Positions 51,761 through 62,145 of a stretch of 64,000 nt of DNA are shown here, in pieces (the stretch's first letter is position 1; each line of letters opens with the position of its first letter). The stretch spans positions 1,733,219-1,797,218 of the forward strand of contig NZ_LT907978.1 in NCBI RefSeq assembly GCF_900209925.1. The letters are read 5' to 3'. This DNA is from Anaerobutyricum hallii. Lineage in GTDB: Bacteria > Bacillota > Clostridia > Lachnospirales > Lachnospiraceae. A program made the translations under genes and the position numbers. Below the pieces are notes generated by a model that saw nothing but the letters and a program-made list of their open reading frames with translations, had not been told where the DNA came from and did no database searches.

Positions 51761-52434
51761 AACTCCCCGTCTTTTATCGTTTTTAAAATGTAAGTGTGTA
51801 CTGACTTTTTCTTTGAAAGCTGTGGCAGACATATATTTTTCAGTGAACAGGCATTGCAGGACTTTGTTCTTTTAATGTTTGGTGTATACTGCCTGTCAAA
51901 ATACTGATGCATCTGTAGACATATATTTTCCACTTCTTGACGAAGAGAATCTGTTATTTCCACATGTTCTCTCCGTTTTGTTGTCCCGTAATATAAGTCA
52001 CCTTCTTCTATTTTTGTGCACATCATTTCTTCAAGGCATATTGCCTGCGCCACAAGCTGTAATCGGTCAGCATTATTTTCTTTTGGCTCTCCCTTTTTGT
52101 ATTCTACCGGATGTACTTTATAGAGTCCTTCTCTTTCATATAGATGTACGCCTTCTTCTCCTTTTTTGCATTTTTTAAATTCTACCACATCACAGATTCC
52201 ACTAATCCCAAGATATTTAGAATATACTCTCATCTGACGAGAAACAACCAGATTCTTTCTCGTTTCTATCTGCGGGCCATCATGTGCCCGCTTGTGCATA
52301 ATGTTTCCCTCTACTGTCCGTACATTCTCTTCCCATTGATTTTCGATATGAATTAATGCCCACTGTCTTGTACAAAATACAAAATGCTGGATTCCAGAAA
52401 GCATCAAATAATCTTCTTCATTATAAACCTTCAT
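51757..52434 (-). CDS. cas4: CRISPR-associated Cas4
   Basis: The product is about 225 residues with a RecB-type nuclease core (VHPVEYKKGEPKENNADRLQ) and the four iron-sulphur Cys: one in FVFCTRQWAL and three in SCNACSLKNICLP. Cas4 trims spacer precursors and selects those next to a correct PAM. ATG at 52434 lies inside the cas7 3' end, a 14-bp overlap. Confidence 0.93.
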   Translation of the reverse strand: MKVYNEEDYLMLSGIQHFVFCTRQWALIHIENQWEENVRTVEGNIMHKRAHDGPQIETRKNLVVSRQMRVYSKYLGISGICDVVEFKKCKKGEEGVHLYEREGLYKVHPVEYKKGEPKENNADRLQLVAQAICLEEMMCTKIEEGDLYYGTTKRREHVEITDSLRQEVENICLQMHQYFDRQYTPNIKRTKSCNACSLKNICLPQLSKKKSVHTYILKTIKDGEL

Positions 52435-53281
52435 ATTCTTCCACCGCCAGTCCAGGTAACTCGTGGCAGATAATCTCATAATCTTCTATCTTTCTTGGAT
52501 TACGAACTCCTTCTTTCTTCTTAATCTCAATACTATTATGCACTTTGTGAGAAGAATACTGTCCAATCTTGCAGTTGTGCTTCCACCAGTATAACTTATG
52601 CATTACCATACTTCCGTCTGGTCTTGCAGAGGAACTGTCGTTTACAAACAGAGTGCGGATAGCTTCTTTAATTTTTTCCGCATCTTCTTCGGTAAAACCT
52701 GTCTTTTCAGAAAGCTGTACATTAATACTTCCCTTTAATATGTAAACACCAAAGTCTACTCGATGCTTCATTCCCATTGTATCAGAGGATTTTCCTTCTT
52801 TATCTTCACTATTTACACTTTTTGTAATCTGCATGCTTGTGATATCTATTGGATCTACACTGAAAGCTGGCTGAACAGATACTGGACCACGAATACCTAA
52901 AGATAAGTCAGAACCTTTAAATGCAAATACCTGTCCAAAACTTCTAACATCCATCCACTCTTTACAGGCAATTTCATATCCTCTTTGTGCATCTGCTTTC
53001 TTTCCTTTTTTAAGTTCTGCTCCAAAAGCTTCATTCGCTTCTGCTCTTGCTTTTAAGCTCTTGTATCCATCTGTATTTTTATCATCGGACTGAACAAAAA
53101 TATTTTCTCCTGCATCTAAAAGACGGTTTCGTATCTTTCTTTTAATGCAGACATCGGACATTTCTCCGTATCCTTCATAGGTAACTCGCGGCATGTTCCC
53201 GTTTAAAGGGTCCCCATTACAATTAGCATTCTCTACTACGATAATTCCTTCAAAATCAATCTTGTTCTGTAATACACCCAT
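52421..53281 (-). CDS. cas7c: Cas7c (Csd2) Cascade backbone
   Basis: The product is 286 residues with the RAMP-fold N-terminus NKIDFEGIIVVENANCNGDP, glycine-rich SLGIRGPVSVQPAFSVDP and a C-terminal HNCKIGQYSSHKVHNSIEIK. Six or seven copies coat the crRNA in type I-C Cascade. The gene is intact and begins right after the cas8c stop. Confidence 0.94.
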   Translation of the reverse strand: MGVLQNKIDFEGIIVVENANCNGDPLNGNMPRVTYEGYGEMSDVCIKRKIRNRLLDAGENIFVQSDDKNTDGYKSLKARAEANEAFGAELKKGKKADAQRGYEIACKEWMDVRSFGQVFAFKGSDLSLGIRGPVSVQPAFSVDPIDITSMQITKSVNSEDKEGKSSDTMGMKHRVDFGVYILKGSINVQLSEKTGFTEEDAEKIKEAIRTLFVNDSSSARPDGSMVMHKLYWWKHNCKIGQYSSHKVHNSIEIKKKEGVRNPRKIEDYEIICHELPGLAVEEYEGL

Positions 53282-53686
53282 TTACTTTTCCTCCTCTTCT
53301 AACTTTTTTATTTTTTTCTCATCATTCTCTTTTTTGATTCGCTTTGCTTCCTCAATAGTTTCATATCTCTGACTGTCAAATCCCAAACAAAATGTACCAT
53401 CTAAATTTCGTTTTTGCTGGAATTCTTCTTCAGAAATAGCTGCTGAAATTTCTCCAAGTAATGTCTGAAGGTTTCGGGCTCTCCCTCTTAACTTCATTTC
53501 ATATGGTTTTAAATTTCTCTGAATAATCACCCATGTATCACATGGATTTTCACAAAACTTTGTGTAGTAACGCATTGCCGTTGTGGTTCTGTCTATCTTC
53601 TCCTCACGCAATACCCACGCTTCAATCGAATCTGCGATAGCTAACATTCTTCCGCACTTTGCGTCTAAACTCTCTGGTGATTTCAT
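53282..53686 (-). CDS. cas11c: Internal Cas11c start within cas8c
   Basis: Within the 3' part of cas8c, ATG at 53686 is preceded by AAAGGAGAGGAG with 9-nt spacing, a far better SD than expected by chance inside a gene. It would give 134 residues, starting MKSPESLDAKCGRMLAIADS and ending in a Lys/Glu-rich tail. Type I-C systems are known to make the small subunit Cas11c by internal initiation in cas8c. This frame lies downstream of the cas8c frameshift and stays open. Confidence 0.65.
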   Translation of the reverse strand: MKSPESLDAKCGRMLAIADSIEAWVLREEKIDRTTTAMRYYTKFCENPCDTWVIIQRNLKPYEMKLRGRARNLQTLLGEISAAISEEEFQQKRNLDGTFCLGFDSQRYETIEEAKRIKKENDEKKIKKLEEEEK

Positions 53687-55185
53687 AACCAAACACTCCT
53701 CTCCTTTTTCTATCAAATGCTTTCTTGTCAACGCACAAGCTACTGATAATACCTGTTGCCATAAAGTTTTACTTTTATAATTTTGCGGATGCTGTGCCCG
53801 ATGCACAACCTCTCTCATAATATCTACCGGCACAATTTTTCCATCAACAATGCATGGCAGAATTCTTTCTACCGCATTCGCAATCACTTTATCTGTTCCT
53901 TTTATAGAATTTCCCTGCTCTCTTCCATAAGTACATAATGCGATTTCATATGGAGAAGGTGCTCCTGTAAAATAAACTCGTTTCTGCAGTTTCTTATTAT
54001 AAGAAGAAACATTCCATGCACAGTCTCTGTGCCACTGCTCGATTCGTTCAATCAGTTCATTTCCATCTGTTCCAAAGTACTCTCTGCTAAATATCACAGA
54101 TAATCTTCCTGTCGTTGCTGCATCTACTCCTAACAATACAAAATGGCTGTCTGCCCGCACATTTCCATGATATCCTCTGATCGCTCTGTTAAATCGTTCA
54201 GCTACATCTTCCTGTATTGATACTGTCTTATCCTCTTCTTCTCCATAAAAAGCTGCAAAAATATCTTCCCCTTAGATGCAACACCCTCTGTACTTTCCAG
54301 AATAGATGGTACATTCTCTGATTTCACTCCCCACAGAACAAACTCTTTATCTCCTACTTTAACTCCTTGCCTTTCTATAAGCCACTTTAACGCATTATGA
54401 ACTTTCTGTGAAGCTTCATAACTGATAGTATATGCTTCTCCGACATCATGAAAACGTCCACGATAAGTAAAGTTTGTCTTATCATTAGAAGATATCATCT
54501 TTGCTTTATCGCCGCTGTTTCTTATTTTAGAAGGGTGATTTACACATAACCTTTCTTCCCTTCCTGTTACCTGACAAAAGCCAATCTCTCCTCCATTACC
54601 CAGATAGTAATGGATATAATTTTCCTGCAGCTTAGTATCTTCCCATAAGTTAACTGCATCAACCTGGAAACGAATAAAGGCATCTTTTTGATCACCTACT
54701 ATTAATTTCTCGCTTGCATTCTCCCATTTTTTAGTCAAATGCTGTTTTTCATCCAGAGAAAAGATTCCTCTTTCTATAAGATCATGTATTAGTCGATTTT
54801 CTTGCAAATATTTATAAAGAACTTCTATCTTATAATCGCCATACCCTGGGTCACACCACTTTTTTAAGTTCTCCATGTATTTTTGATGATGCTCCTCATT
54901 CCTTTCTCCCGTATATAATTCGTAATCACCAGCAAGATACTTTATCTTATCAAAAAGAGGATGCGGAGCCGCTCCCGAACTACGGCTTGCTGATTCTTCT
55001 GTTACAGGAATTACTGTATCTGAATCTTTTACTGGAAGAAAGCTTACGGCAATCACTTTCCCTTCTTTTGACAACTGCACTTCAAGATGTGCTTTTTGTG
55101 TGGAATGTGCTATCTTTAACAATCCCTCTTTTTCCTGTAATTCCAGATTATCATAAGTATCATACAACGCTCTCATCCAGCTCAT
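53282..55185 (-). pseudogene. cas8c: Cas8c (Csd1), frameshifted
   Basis: The N-terminal part (55185-54202 frame) runs through recognisable Cas8c sequence, with zinc-binding-like FCQVTGREERLCVNH and an FTYRGRF motif, until a run of four G (minus strand, 54271-54268). Beyond it the family sequence (GEDIFAAFYGEEEDKT, then NVRADSHFVLLGVDA) continues in another frame to 53282. The locus is 1,904 bp, one short of 635 codons, matching loss of one G. Full-length Cas8c, needed for PAM recognition, would not be made unless frameshifting or a sequencing error is involved. Confidence 0.88.
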
Positions 55186-55910
55186 TGTAGCTCACCACCT
55201 TCCTGATATCCAGAAAGAAGTTCCTCCTTGTCCACTCCTAAGATTGGAATATTACTAAGTTCTTTTTTCGTACCTTTTCTTAAGAAAATGGTATTTTCAC
55301 ATTCTTCTGGGCGGCAAAAATGAATAATACCGTTCTCCATCTGTGGATGCCAGAATCTTGAATATAAATTTCCCTCGTCATTCTGATTAGGATAGCATAA
55401 AGAATGATACATTAATCCAAAAGAAAGAGTCCCTTTATCATCATAGTATCCCAGCTCAGACATATCTCCTGGTTCAATATAGGCGGGACATTCTCTTGCC
55501 CCTAAAAATATATCTCTTCTTCCTCCTTTTTCAAGAGCACGCTTTGCCACGTAATAATGCTTGTTTTCATTCCAATCTTCCTGTAAATCGGGTCTTCTCT
55601 TATTAAACTCAAAATGGGCAGAAATAATATAGACAACATCAGACAAATATGTATAATAAGAAAGATCATTCCCTCCATTATACTTAATCGGTCGGATTCC
55701 TTTTCTTTCTGTACGAATTGGATTTAAAACCTTAACAGATTCTATGATCCAATTGATAGAGGGTTTCCAATAATTTCCACACACAACCCCTTTCAATGTC
55801 TCATAACTTGGAATCATCATGCTGCTTTTTTCTCCACCTATCTTTGTCATGGGGTCTGTAAATAATGCGTATTTCCCATAGACTTTCATAACAATTCTAT
55901 TTGGTTTCAT
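55182..55910 (-). CDS. cas5c: Cas5c (crRNA-processing subunit)
   Basis: The product is about 242 residues with the Cas5 opening MKVYGKYALFTDPMTKIGGEK and SYETLKGVVCGNYWKPSI, and a conserved REC motif (GARECPAYIEPGD). In type I-C, which has no Cas6, this subunit cleaves the precursor crRNA in the repeat. AAAGGAGG precedes the ATG at 55910. The stop overlaps the cas8c start (ATGAG). The gene looks intact. Confidence 0.93.
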   Translation of the reverse strand: MKPNRIVMKVYGKYALFTDPMTKIGGEKSSMMIPSYETLKGVVCGNYWKPSINWIIESVKVLNPIRTERKGIRPIKYNGGNDLSYYTYLSDVVYIISAHFEFNKRRPDLQEDWNENKHYYVAKRALEKGGRRDIFLGARECPAYIEPGDMSELGYYDDKGTLSFGLMYHSLCYPNQNDEGNLYSRFWHPQMENGIIHFCRPEECENTIFLRKGTKKELSNIPILGVDKEELLSGYQEGGELQ

Positions 55911-55999
55911 ACTTCCTCCTTTCAAATTTATCTTCTATAGGCGTTTGCGAAACGCCACAAGTCGCATAAATACGTCATTTTTTTGTTGTTAAAAATAAA

Positions 56000-57565
56000 A
56001 ATCTCCTCACGGTTTGTGATATAATGGAGTTGACTAGAAACCATAAATCACGCCCCGAAAGGAGATATGTCTATGATACCACAAAAACAACTCTCTTTGG
56101 CAGATATTTTTGAAGATTGTAAAGATATTTATGAATCTGACAAACCTCATTTCCTTACTCTGCTCGAAAATCACATTGACCTTGATAAAATTATTCCGAC
56201 TTCTTTTTACAAGCATTACTACGCATCCACTGGAAGAAATCGTAAATATCCTTTGCATGCAATGCTTTGGGCTTTGATTATTCAACGCCTCTTTTCTATT
56301 CCAACAGATTCCCTCCTGTTAATCTTCCTTCATTATTCCAGACATCTGAGGGAATTCTGTGGCTTTACTAAAGTTCCTGACGCTTCAAAAATCACTCGTT
56401 TCAAACAGGATTTTTTAATGGACTTACAATCAGTTTTTGATAATCTCGTAGATATCACAGAACCAATCTGCCAGGACATTAACGGTAATCTCGCCTCTAT
56501 GCTTTTGTTTGATACTTCAGGGATTAAAGCATATGTGACTGAAAACAATCCCAAATACGCCAACCGCATTATTAAACAGCTTAAGTCCTATGCTAAAGCT
56601 CATAACTTCGATGATTCTTATGATCCTTACAAGGCAGCCTATGCCTCTATGCCTGCATCCGCCGCTGCTAACCATGAAGTAAAGCAACAGTATGTGAATG
56701 GTCATTTCTGCTATGCTTATAAATTTGGCATTACGACCAATGGACTTGGCATTGTTCGCTCCATTGATTTTTATAACAAGGATTATCTGGATTCTCACCC
56801 TGACATCATTGTTGAAAAGAAATCAAAATCTCCTGATGAAGATAAATCACTTGCCGATTCGAAAGCCTTGATTCCAACCCTTAAAGATTTCAAAGAACGG
56901 CACCCTCTTATCAATCCCAAGATATTTCTTGGTGATGCTGCCTTTGATACGATTGAAATCTACAAATCCTTATTTGAAGATTTTAAATTTCAAAAAGCAT
57001 TTATTCCTTTAAAGGTAAAACTTTCACTGGATAACGTGGATTATACATTCAATGAAAATGGTATTCCCTGCTGTCCTCATGATCCTTCACTCCCTATGAA
57101 ACGGGAAGGTAGTAAGTCTCACTTAAGAAGTAATCTTCCGACCATGAAATTTGTGTGTCCCAAAATGAAATGGGAATACAATCGTGAAGACAAATCAAAA
57201 CGACGGGTGTGCCACTGCGATAATCCATGTACAACTTCTTCCTGTGGCAGAATGATTTACGTTTATCCCGAAAAAAACCTTAGAGCATACCCCGGCGTGG
57301 AGCGTGGCTCACAGGAATGGGATGACACTTACAAAATCCGAGTAAATGTTGAAAAATCAATCAACCACTTTAAAGACAGTTTTTGTGTCGCTAACCGAAA
57401 AACAACAAACGAAAAAACACTTCATGCAGATTTACTTCTTGCTGGTATATCACAGTTATTAACTGTAGTTGTTGCCGACAAAATCCATCAACGACAATAC
57501 ATCAGAAGTTTAAAATCTTTCATAGCCTAGGACTTACCAACTCCATAAAACCGAGGGCTTATTAA
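56000..57565 (+). mobile_element. IS (IS1182-like) between cas3 and cas5
   Basis: One transposase gene is flanked by related ends, ATGGAGTTGACTAG near 56023 on the left and the inverted form of ATGGAGTTGGTAAG near 57552 on the right. It is oriented against the cas operon and would be expected to uncouple cas3 from the rest. No target duplication could be assigned, so ends are approximate. Confidence 0.7.
56073..57530 (+). CDS. DDE transposase (IS1182-like)
   Basis: The product is about 485 residues. An N-terminal DUF772-like domain (YPLHAMLWALIIQRLFSIPT) is followed by a DDE_Tnp core with ASMLLFDTSGIKAYV (Asp), PKIFLGDAAFDTIEIYKSLF (Asp) and a late Glu in RVNVEKSINHFKDSFCVANR. A Cys-rich insert (CHCDNPCTTSSCGRM) is typical of the family. 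AGGAG precedes the ATG at 56073. The gene appears intact. Confidence 0.85.
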   Translation: MIPQKQLSLADIFEDCKDIYESDKPHFLTLLENHIDLDKIIPTSFYKHYYASTGRNRKYPLHAMLWALIIQRLFSIPTDSLLLIFLHYSRHLREFCGFTKVPDASKITRFKQDFLMDLQSVFDNLVDITEPICQDINGNLASMLLFDTSGIKAYVTENNPKYANRIIKQLKSYAKAHNFDDSYDPYKAAYASMPASAAANHEVKQQYVNGHFCYAYKFGITTNGLGIVRSIDFYNKDYLDSHPDIIVEKKSKSPDEDKSLADSKALIPTLKDFKERHPLINPKIFLGDAAFDTIEIYKSLFEDFKFQKAFIPLKVKLSLDNVDYTFNENGIPCCPHDPSLPMKREGSKSHLRSNLPTMKFVCPKMKWEYNREDKSKRRVCHCDNPCTTSSCGRMIYVYPEKNLRAYPGVERGSQEWDDTYKIRVNVEKSINHFKDSFCVANRKTTNEKTLHADLLLAGISQLLTVVVADKIHQRQYIRSLKSFIA

Positions 57566-57604
57566 AGTGCGCCTAAAATGTCCGGTTATCCACTTTTTAT
57601 TCCA

Positions 57605-57676
57605 GGATTCGTGCTAAGCACGAATCCTTCCCTGTTTAAGTTCAAGATTGCGAACGAGCATCGCGAGTTTCGCAAT
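57605..57676. other. Two hairpins between cas3 and the IS
   Basis: GGATTCGTGCT/AGCACGAATCC (57605-57627) is a perfect 11-bp stem with a one-base loop, and ATTGCGAAC/GTTTCGCAAT (57647-57676) is a second stem. A further GGCGTTTGCGAAACGCC dyad lies on the other side of the IS near 55938-55954. They may be remnants of a cas3-cas5 intergenic element. Confidence 0.5.
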
Positions 57677-57708
57677 TACCTATTATCTTCTATCTATTTA
57701 TGTTAAAT

Positions 57709-60252
57709 TTATAATTTATCAGGGTCTGCTTCCAATAAAATTCCCATTTCTTTTTCATCATAAAAAGCATAATTAAGGAGGTACACTCCCATATCTTCTT
57801 TAAATGTAATTCCACCAGCATCATAAATTTGTCTAAACTTATACCGATTAATATTTAAAGAATATTTTTTTGCTTTTTCTAACAGCTCCTTTCTTTCCGC
57901 CATACTCGTATATACTGTCACATCTTCTATCTGCCTCATTAACTCCTGTCCTTCTTCGAGATATGGAACAAGAACTATTGTCATATCCTCATCAATGACT
58001 TTAAAGTTTTCTGCCGCCCTTTTAAATTGAATCTTCCAGTTCAGTTTCGGACCTGTTTGATTTCTTTTAAGAGTCAACAACTCATAGATACTTCTTCTGC
58101 CTCCATCTATTGGATATTTAAAATTCCCACTACATTCGCTATCATTATAATAATCATCGAAATATTCTTTCATAAGTTCTGGTAATAAAATGTTCTTTTT
58201 CTCCTGTTCTGCCTTATAAAAAATAACATTACTCCACTTTTGACCAAGACGAATTTCCGACATATGTTCGTAGCTGCCCTCTTCTAAATTAATGACATAA
58301 CAATAGCCCAGGCCTCTTTCACCATTTCGATTGACACGTCCTGCGGTCTGTACAATAGAATCTAATTTGGTCATATTTCTGATTGCCGCTTGAAAACTGA
58401 TATCTACCCCTGCCTCAATTAAAGAAGTACTGATACAGAGCACCTGCTCTTCTTTCTTTAAAGCTTTCAATAATTCGTCTAAAACATCTTTTTTGTGTTC
58501 CGGACACTGATCTCCTGTTAAAAGGAATAATCGGGTATCCTGGGCTAAAACACCTTTTGTACTTTCTATATTTTGAGTTTCAACATCCTCCTCATTCTTC
58601 TGTAAATATCGGAATAAATCTTTCGCTGTCTTTATTTTATTTACGACAACTAAAAGACTGTTTACCTGTGCTTTTCTTTCCCATATAAAAGTCGCTGCAT
58701 TTTTAATTGTATATGGTTCCATGGCACAGCAATTCTTTATTTCAACTCTTTTTAACTGCGTGAAATTTCCCTCTACCGCATTTATCAGTTCCCCTTTTAC
58801 ATTTTCCAGACTTATATCTTTAGAAATATTACTGAAATCCGGCTGTGTTGCTGTACATAAAATCGTTGTGGTATTCCCCACCCGATTCAAAAAATTAATC
58901 GCCCCGTTAAATAAAGCCATACATTTGACAGGAACCGTCTGAATCTCATCAAATATAATAACCGCATTCAACAGATGATGCATTCTTCACATATCTCTCG
59001 TTCCTTTTCCATAAAAGGTATTTAAAAACTGCACCATTGTTGTAAATACAATGCGGTTTTCCCATCGTTCTGTAAGCAGTCTGCAGTCCCGTTCCTCTCC
59101 CAAACTGTCCAACATTCTTTTATCATCTTCTGTTACATTAGAGTGATGTTCAAGCAAATCACAGTTTCCTCCTAAAACCTCTCTTATAACCTTTGCATTT
59201 TGTTCAATAATCGTTGTATAAGGAAGAACAAAAATAATTCTTTCCTTATTTGTTCTCTCACTATGCTCTAACGCATATCGCATACTCGATAAGGTCTTTC
59301 CTCCACCTGTCGGAACAGTTAATGTATAAATGCCACTCTCCTTCCTGCCTGCTTCAAAACATTCATCCGATATTCTCTGACGGATTGCATTCACTCTTTT
59401 TTTACCTGTATCTTCTAAAGCCTCTGACTTCTTTTGCAATCCAGAAAGGTACTCTTCAAACTTTTGCTTATATGCTTTCCAGGTCATTTGAATTTCGTCT
59501 TGTGCCTTTTCATAAGAAGTAAAATCCTCACCAGTCTCATAGCACATACTACTTAATCGGTCGGCATCTATCAACATACTGTAAATTAGCTTTATAAAGA
59601 GATTGGGCATAAAGTTGGCATCATTTTTTCTCTTATTTTTTTCTTCACTTCCTGTAGAAGATTTCAGAATAAGCAGTTTTATCTCTTCAATAGATTCCTT
59701 AAAAAGCTGTTCTATCTCCTGCTCCGTAATCTGTAAATCCTTAAAAAAAGTTACTTTTACCTGTTCATAATCAGCAAGTCTGTTTTCACCCTGAAGTCTC
59801 ATCAACAATGGGCTGTCTCCATTAAAATCTTCTGCATCTGGGAGTCCTCCATGATGATAGCAAATAACATTTGCGAGTAGTTCACCCACTATCCTTCCAT
59901 TCGGTCCGTACTTTCCTGATAAATCATAAATATATTTTGCTCCGTAAACACCATGATCAATACCAGATTGTCTTTTACTTTCTATCCCCTCTTTTGCCCG
60001 TCTCCATTCTTCGTGAATAAACCTCTGAAACTTAATGCTGTATTTTCCAAAATCATGAAGTAAGCCTGCAAGAGAAAGCGTATTTTCCAAAGTAGCTTTT
60101 TTATCAGAATGTAGCTCTTTTTAGCTAACAGGTCTCCTCAAGTCAACTCTTTTTCCCATAGCTGCTGCTAATTTCTGCACTTCTCTGATATGTTCTTTTA
60201 ACTCCTGTTTTTCGAAATCATTTACACGAAATCTAGCTATATAATCGTTCAT
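57709..60252 (-). pseudogene. cas3: Cas3 helicase-nuclease with two in-frame stops
   Basis: The locus spans 848 codons in one frame. The start at 60252 gives MNDYIARFRVNDFEKQEL; TAA at 60123-60121 stops codon 44. The frame resumes with the HD motif LLHDFGKYSIKF, helicase Walker A (TVPTGGGKTLSSMRYALEHS) and motif Ia. TGA at 58989-58987 then falls between GTRDM and RMHHLLNAV, where CGA is likely the ancestral codon. DEIQ (Walker B-like DExH), SLIEAGVDISFQ and QTAGRVNRNGE follow. Target DNA destruction should be lost. Confidence 0.9.
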
Positions 60253-60289
60253 CTTATGAATCCTCTTCTCCTCATTTTTCTATTCTTTA

Positions 60290-62134
60290 TTATCTTTTCA
60301 ATATTTCCCGGTAAACCTTTAACCGGAATTTATCCGTTTCTGTCGATTTCCGCATTTTTACTAATACCTTGAACTCCTTTGGTGCTTTTTTTAGGAAACG
60401 AAAGATCTCATCCTGATATACACAGAAGAAGGATCTGTCCTCAAAAATAAGGTCAAGAAGTTCCAGATATTGCTTAATGCCTGTTTCTTTTTTCTGGTAT
60501 CTCTGAAAATGCTTTTCACTATCTATGCTCCCGCCTTTTTTTATCAAAGGGATAGAGGAAAGACATCTTTCCCCGTCCAGTGTCATCTTTAAAAGGTAAT
60601 ATACTCCATAATAACCATCAATCCGTTTTCTCGTCAGGAGATTCTCTTTTAATAATCGAACAATGACTGTCGTTATCTCCTCTTTTGAAAAACTGTTGTA
60701 CCGTCCAGCATTTTCAATATATCGGGGGTTCTGTAAATTGACTTTGGTACCACGAAGCATGGCACAGACCACATTTTCTGTGATATAATCCTCGTTCAAC
60801 GCAACTGTCTTTAAGATGTCCTGAGTTAAAAAGTCAGACAACAGTTTCTCGTATTTTTCTATTAGTGCTTTTTCCTGCTCCCGAATCCGGACTTCCATTT
60901 CTTTATCGAGCCGCTTTATTTCTTTTTTTAGCTGTTTCCGCCAGACGGTAAGGGAGTTTTTGTAACACGGAACGTGGATGACACCGATGGATGTAATCCC
61001 GGATCTTGCTGCAAAGACTTTGGTATCTCCCTGTAACACACCTTTCCCGGAAACATAATGATAGCTACCCAGCAGTTCTTTTGCATCATGAAATGCTGTT
61101 TGGAAGCGTTTTTTCTCAAATTCTTTCTCTATCCCATCAGCAAAACGAATCTGCCCGTTTTTGATTAGAATCCCAGAGCCGACAAAGACCGTGGAAAAGT
61201 CATCCCCTTTTATCTGGCATTTCGGTGTCGTGTTATAAGTACTGGTGAAGCCGGATGGGTAGTTAACAGCATCAAGCCGTTTATCTAACCACTGCTGGTA
61301 TCTGTTTACATACTTTTTCACTTCGGTATACATCCTGGATGACAAACAGACATCCTTCCGGCATATGGTCTTACGCATTTCTTCTTTTATGATGGCTAGT
61401 GCAGCCGGTTTGATGTAGGGAGTACGTATCAAGCCGTTTCCGGCATATTCTACGGAAAAACATTTGCTGCTGTCTGCCTGGCAGGGAATCTTTGCCTCCG
61501 CTTTTTTAAGGCAGATGTAAAAGCCCTGCGTAGGATGTGCTGTATAAGAGTGGGTATTCCCTTCCTGGATATATAAGGCATGCATGTTCTTTTTGACTGC
61601 TTTTTCATAGGCTTTCTCTATATTCCGGAGATTTTTCTTTATATGCCTAAGAACATAGGAGGTAAACGTAGCGTTGTCTTTCTTTTCATAGCCATCTGTG
61701 TAAAAAGAAAGCGGAATCTGGTATACAGCTAGGCTTTTTTTCAAACTGTCTCTGTTCTTTGCATAAATCAGATTAATCTCTGTCTGGGACGGTTTCTGGT
61801 TTGATAAGGATAGTTTCATAAACAATGGATTATCTTCTTTTAGCAGCATCTCTATATGCGGTTTTGCCCTGTTGTAATCTTCTTGAAATGTTTCTCTTTC
61901 TGTTTTCCGTTTTTCCCTTTTTTCTGATTTTCTTAATCTTTTTGTTTTTCTGGGAAGGACATCGTCTGAAAGGAGTTCTCCCTGTTTTGAAAATACTAAT
62001 TGTTTCATGTTATAGGAAAACTTATAATTACCAGATTTAGATTCTCCAATATATTCCGCTATCTTGGGCAGGTAACCAAACCTATTCATGTTTTTAATGA
62101 TATTTTCTTCTGTATGCACATCAAGATACCACAT
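60290..62134 (-). CDS. Unknown 614-residue protein of MoxR-VWA cluster
   Basis: I do not recognise the family. The protein is strongly basic. Residues about 60-90 form a Lys/Arg-rich stretch (KTKRLRKSEKREKRKTERET), the middle contains a predicted coiled coil (KKEIKRLDKEMEVRIREQEK) and residues about 490-540 look like a winged helix (FSKEEITTVIVRLLKENLLT, then GYYGVYYLLKMTLDGERCL). TAGGAGGGG precedes the ATG, and the start is 11 bp from the VWA gene stop. It ends 37 bp before cas3 in the same direction. By position it is the third member of a MoxR-VWA system, perhaps the effector or DNA-binding component. Confidence 0.6.
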   Translation of the reverse strand: MWYLDVHTEENIIKNMNRFGYLPKIAEYIGESKSGNYKFSYNMKQLVFSKQGELLSDDVLPRKTKRLRKSEKREKRKTERETFQEDYNRAKPHIEMLLKEDNPLFMKLSLSNQKPSQTEINLIYAKNRDSLKKSLAVYQIPLSFYTDGYEKKDNATFTSYVLRHIKKNLRNIEKAYEKAVKKNMHALYIQEGNTHSYTAHPTQGFYICLKKAEAKIPCQADSSKCFSVEYAGNGLIRTPYIKPAALAIIKEEMRKTICRKDVCLSSRMYTEVKKYVNRYQQWLDKRLDAVNYPSGFTSTYNTTPKCQIKGDDFSTVFVGSGILIKNGQIRFADGIEKEFEKKRFQTAFHDAKELLGSYHYVSGKGVLQGDTKVFAARSGITSIGVIHVPCYKNSLTVWRKQLKKEIKRLDKEMEVRIREQEKALIEKYEKLLSDFLTQDILKTVALNEDYITENVVCAMLRGTKVNLQNPRYIENAGRYNSFSKEEITTVIVRLLKENLLTRKRIDGYYGVYYLLKMTLDGERCLSSIPLIKKGGSIDSEKHFQRYQKKETGIKQYLELLDLIFEDRSFFCVYQDEIFRFLKKAPKEFKVLVKMRKSTETDKFRLKVYREILKR

Positions 62135-62145
62135 AACATCCCCTC

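Noticed and set aside
58980-58995. Frameshift between two separate cas3 genes (split cas3' and cas3'')
   Set aside because: The two halves are in the same frame separated by one TGA codon, so a nonsense change explains the break better than a natural split.
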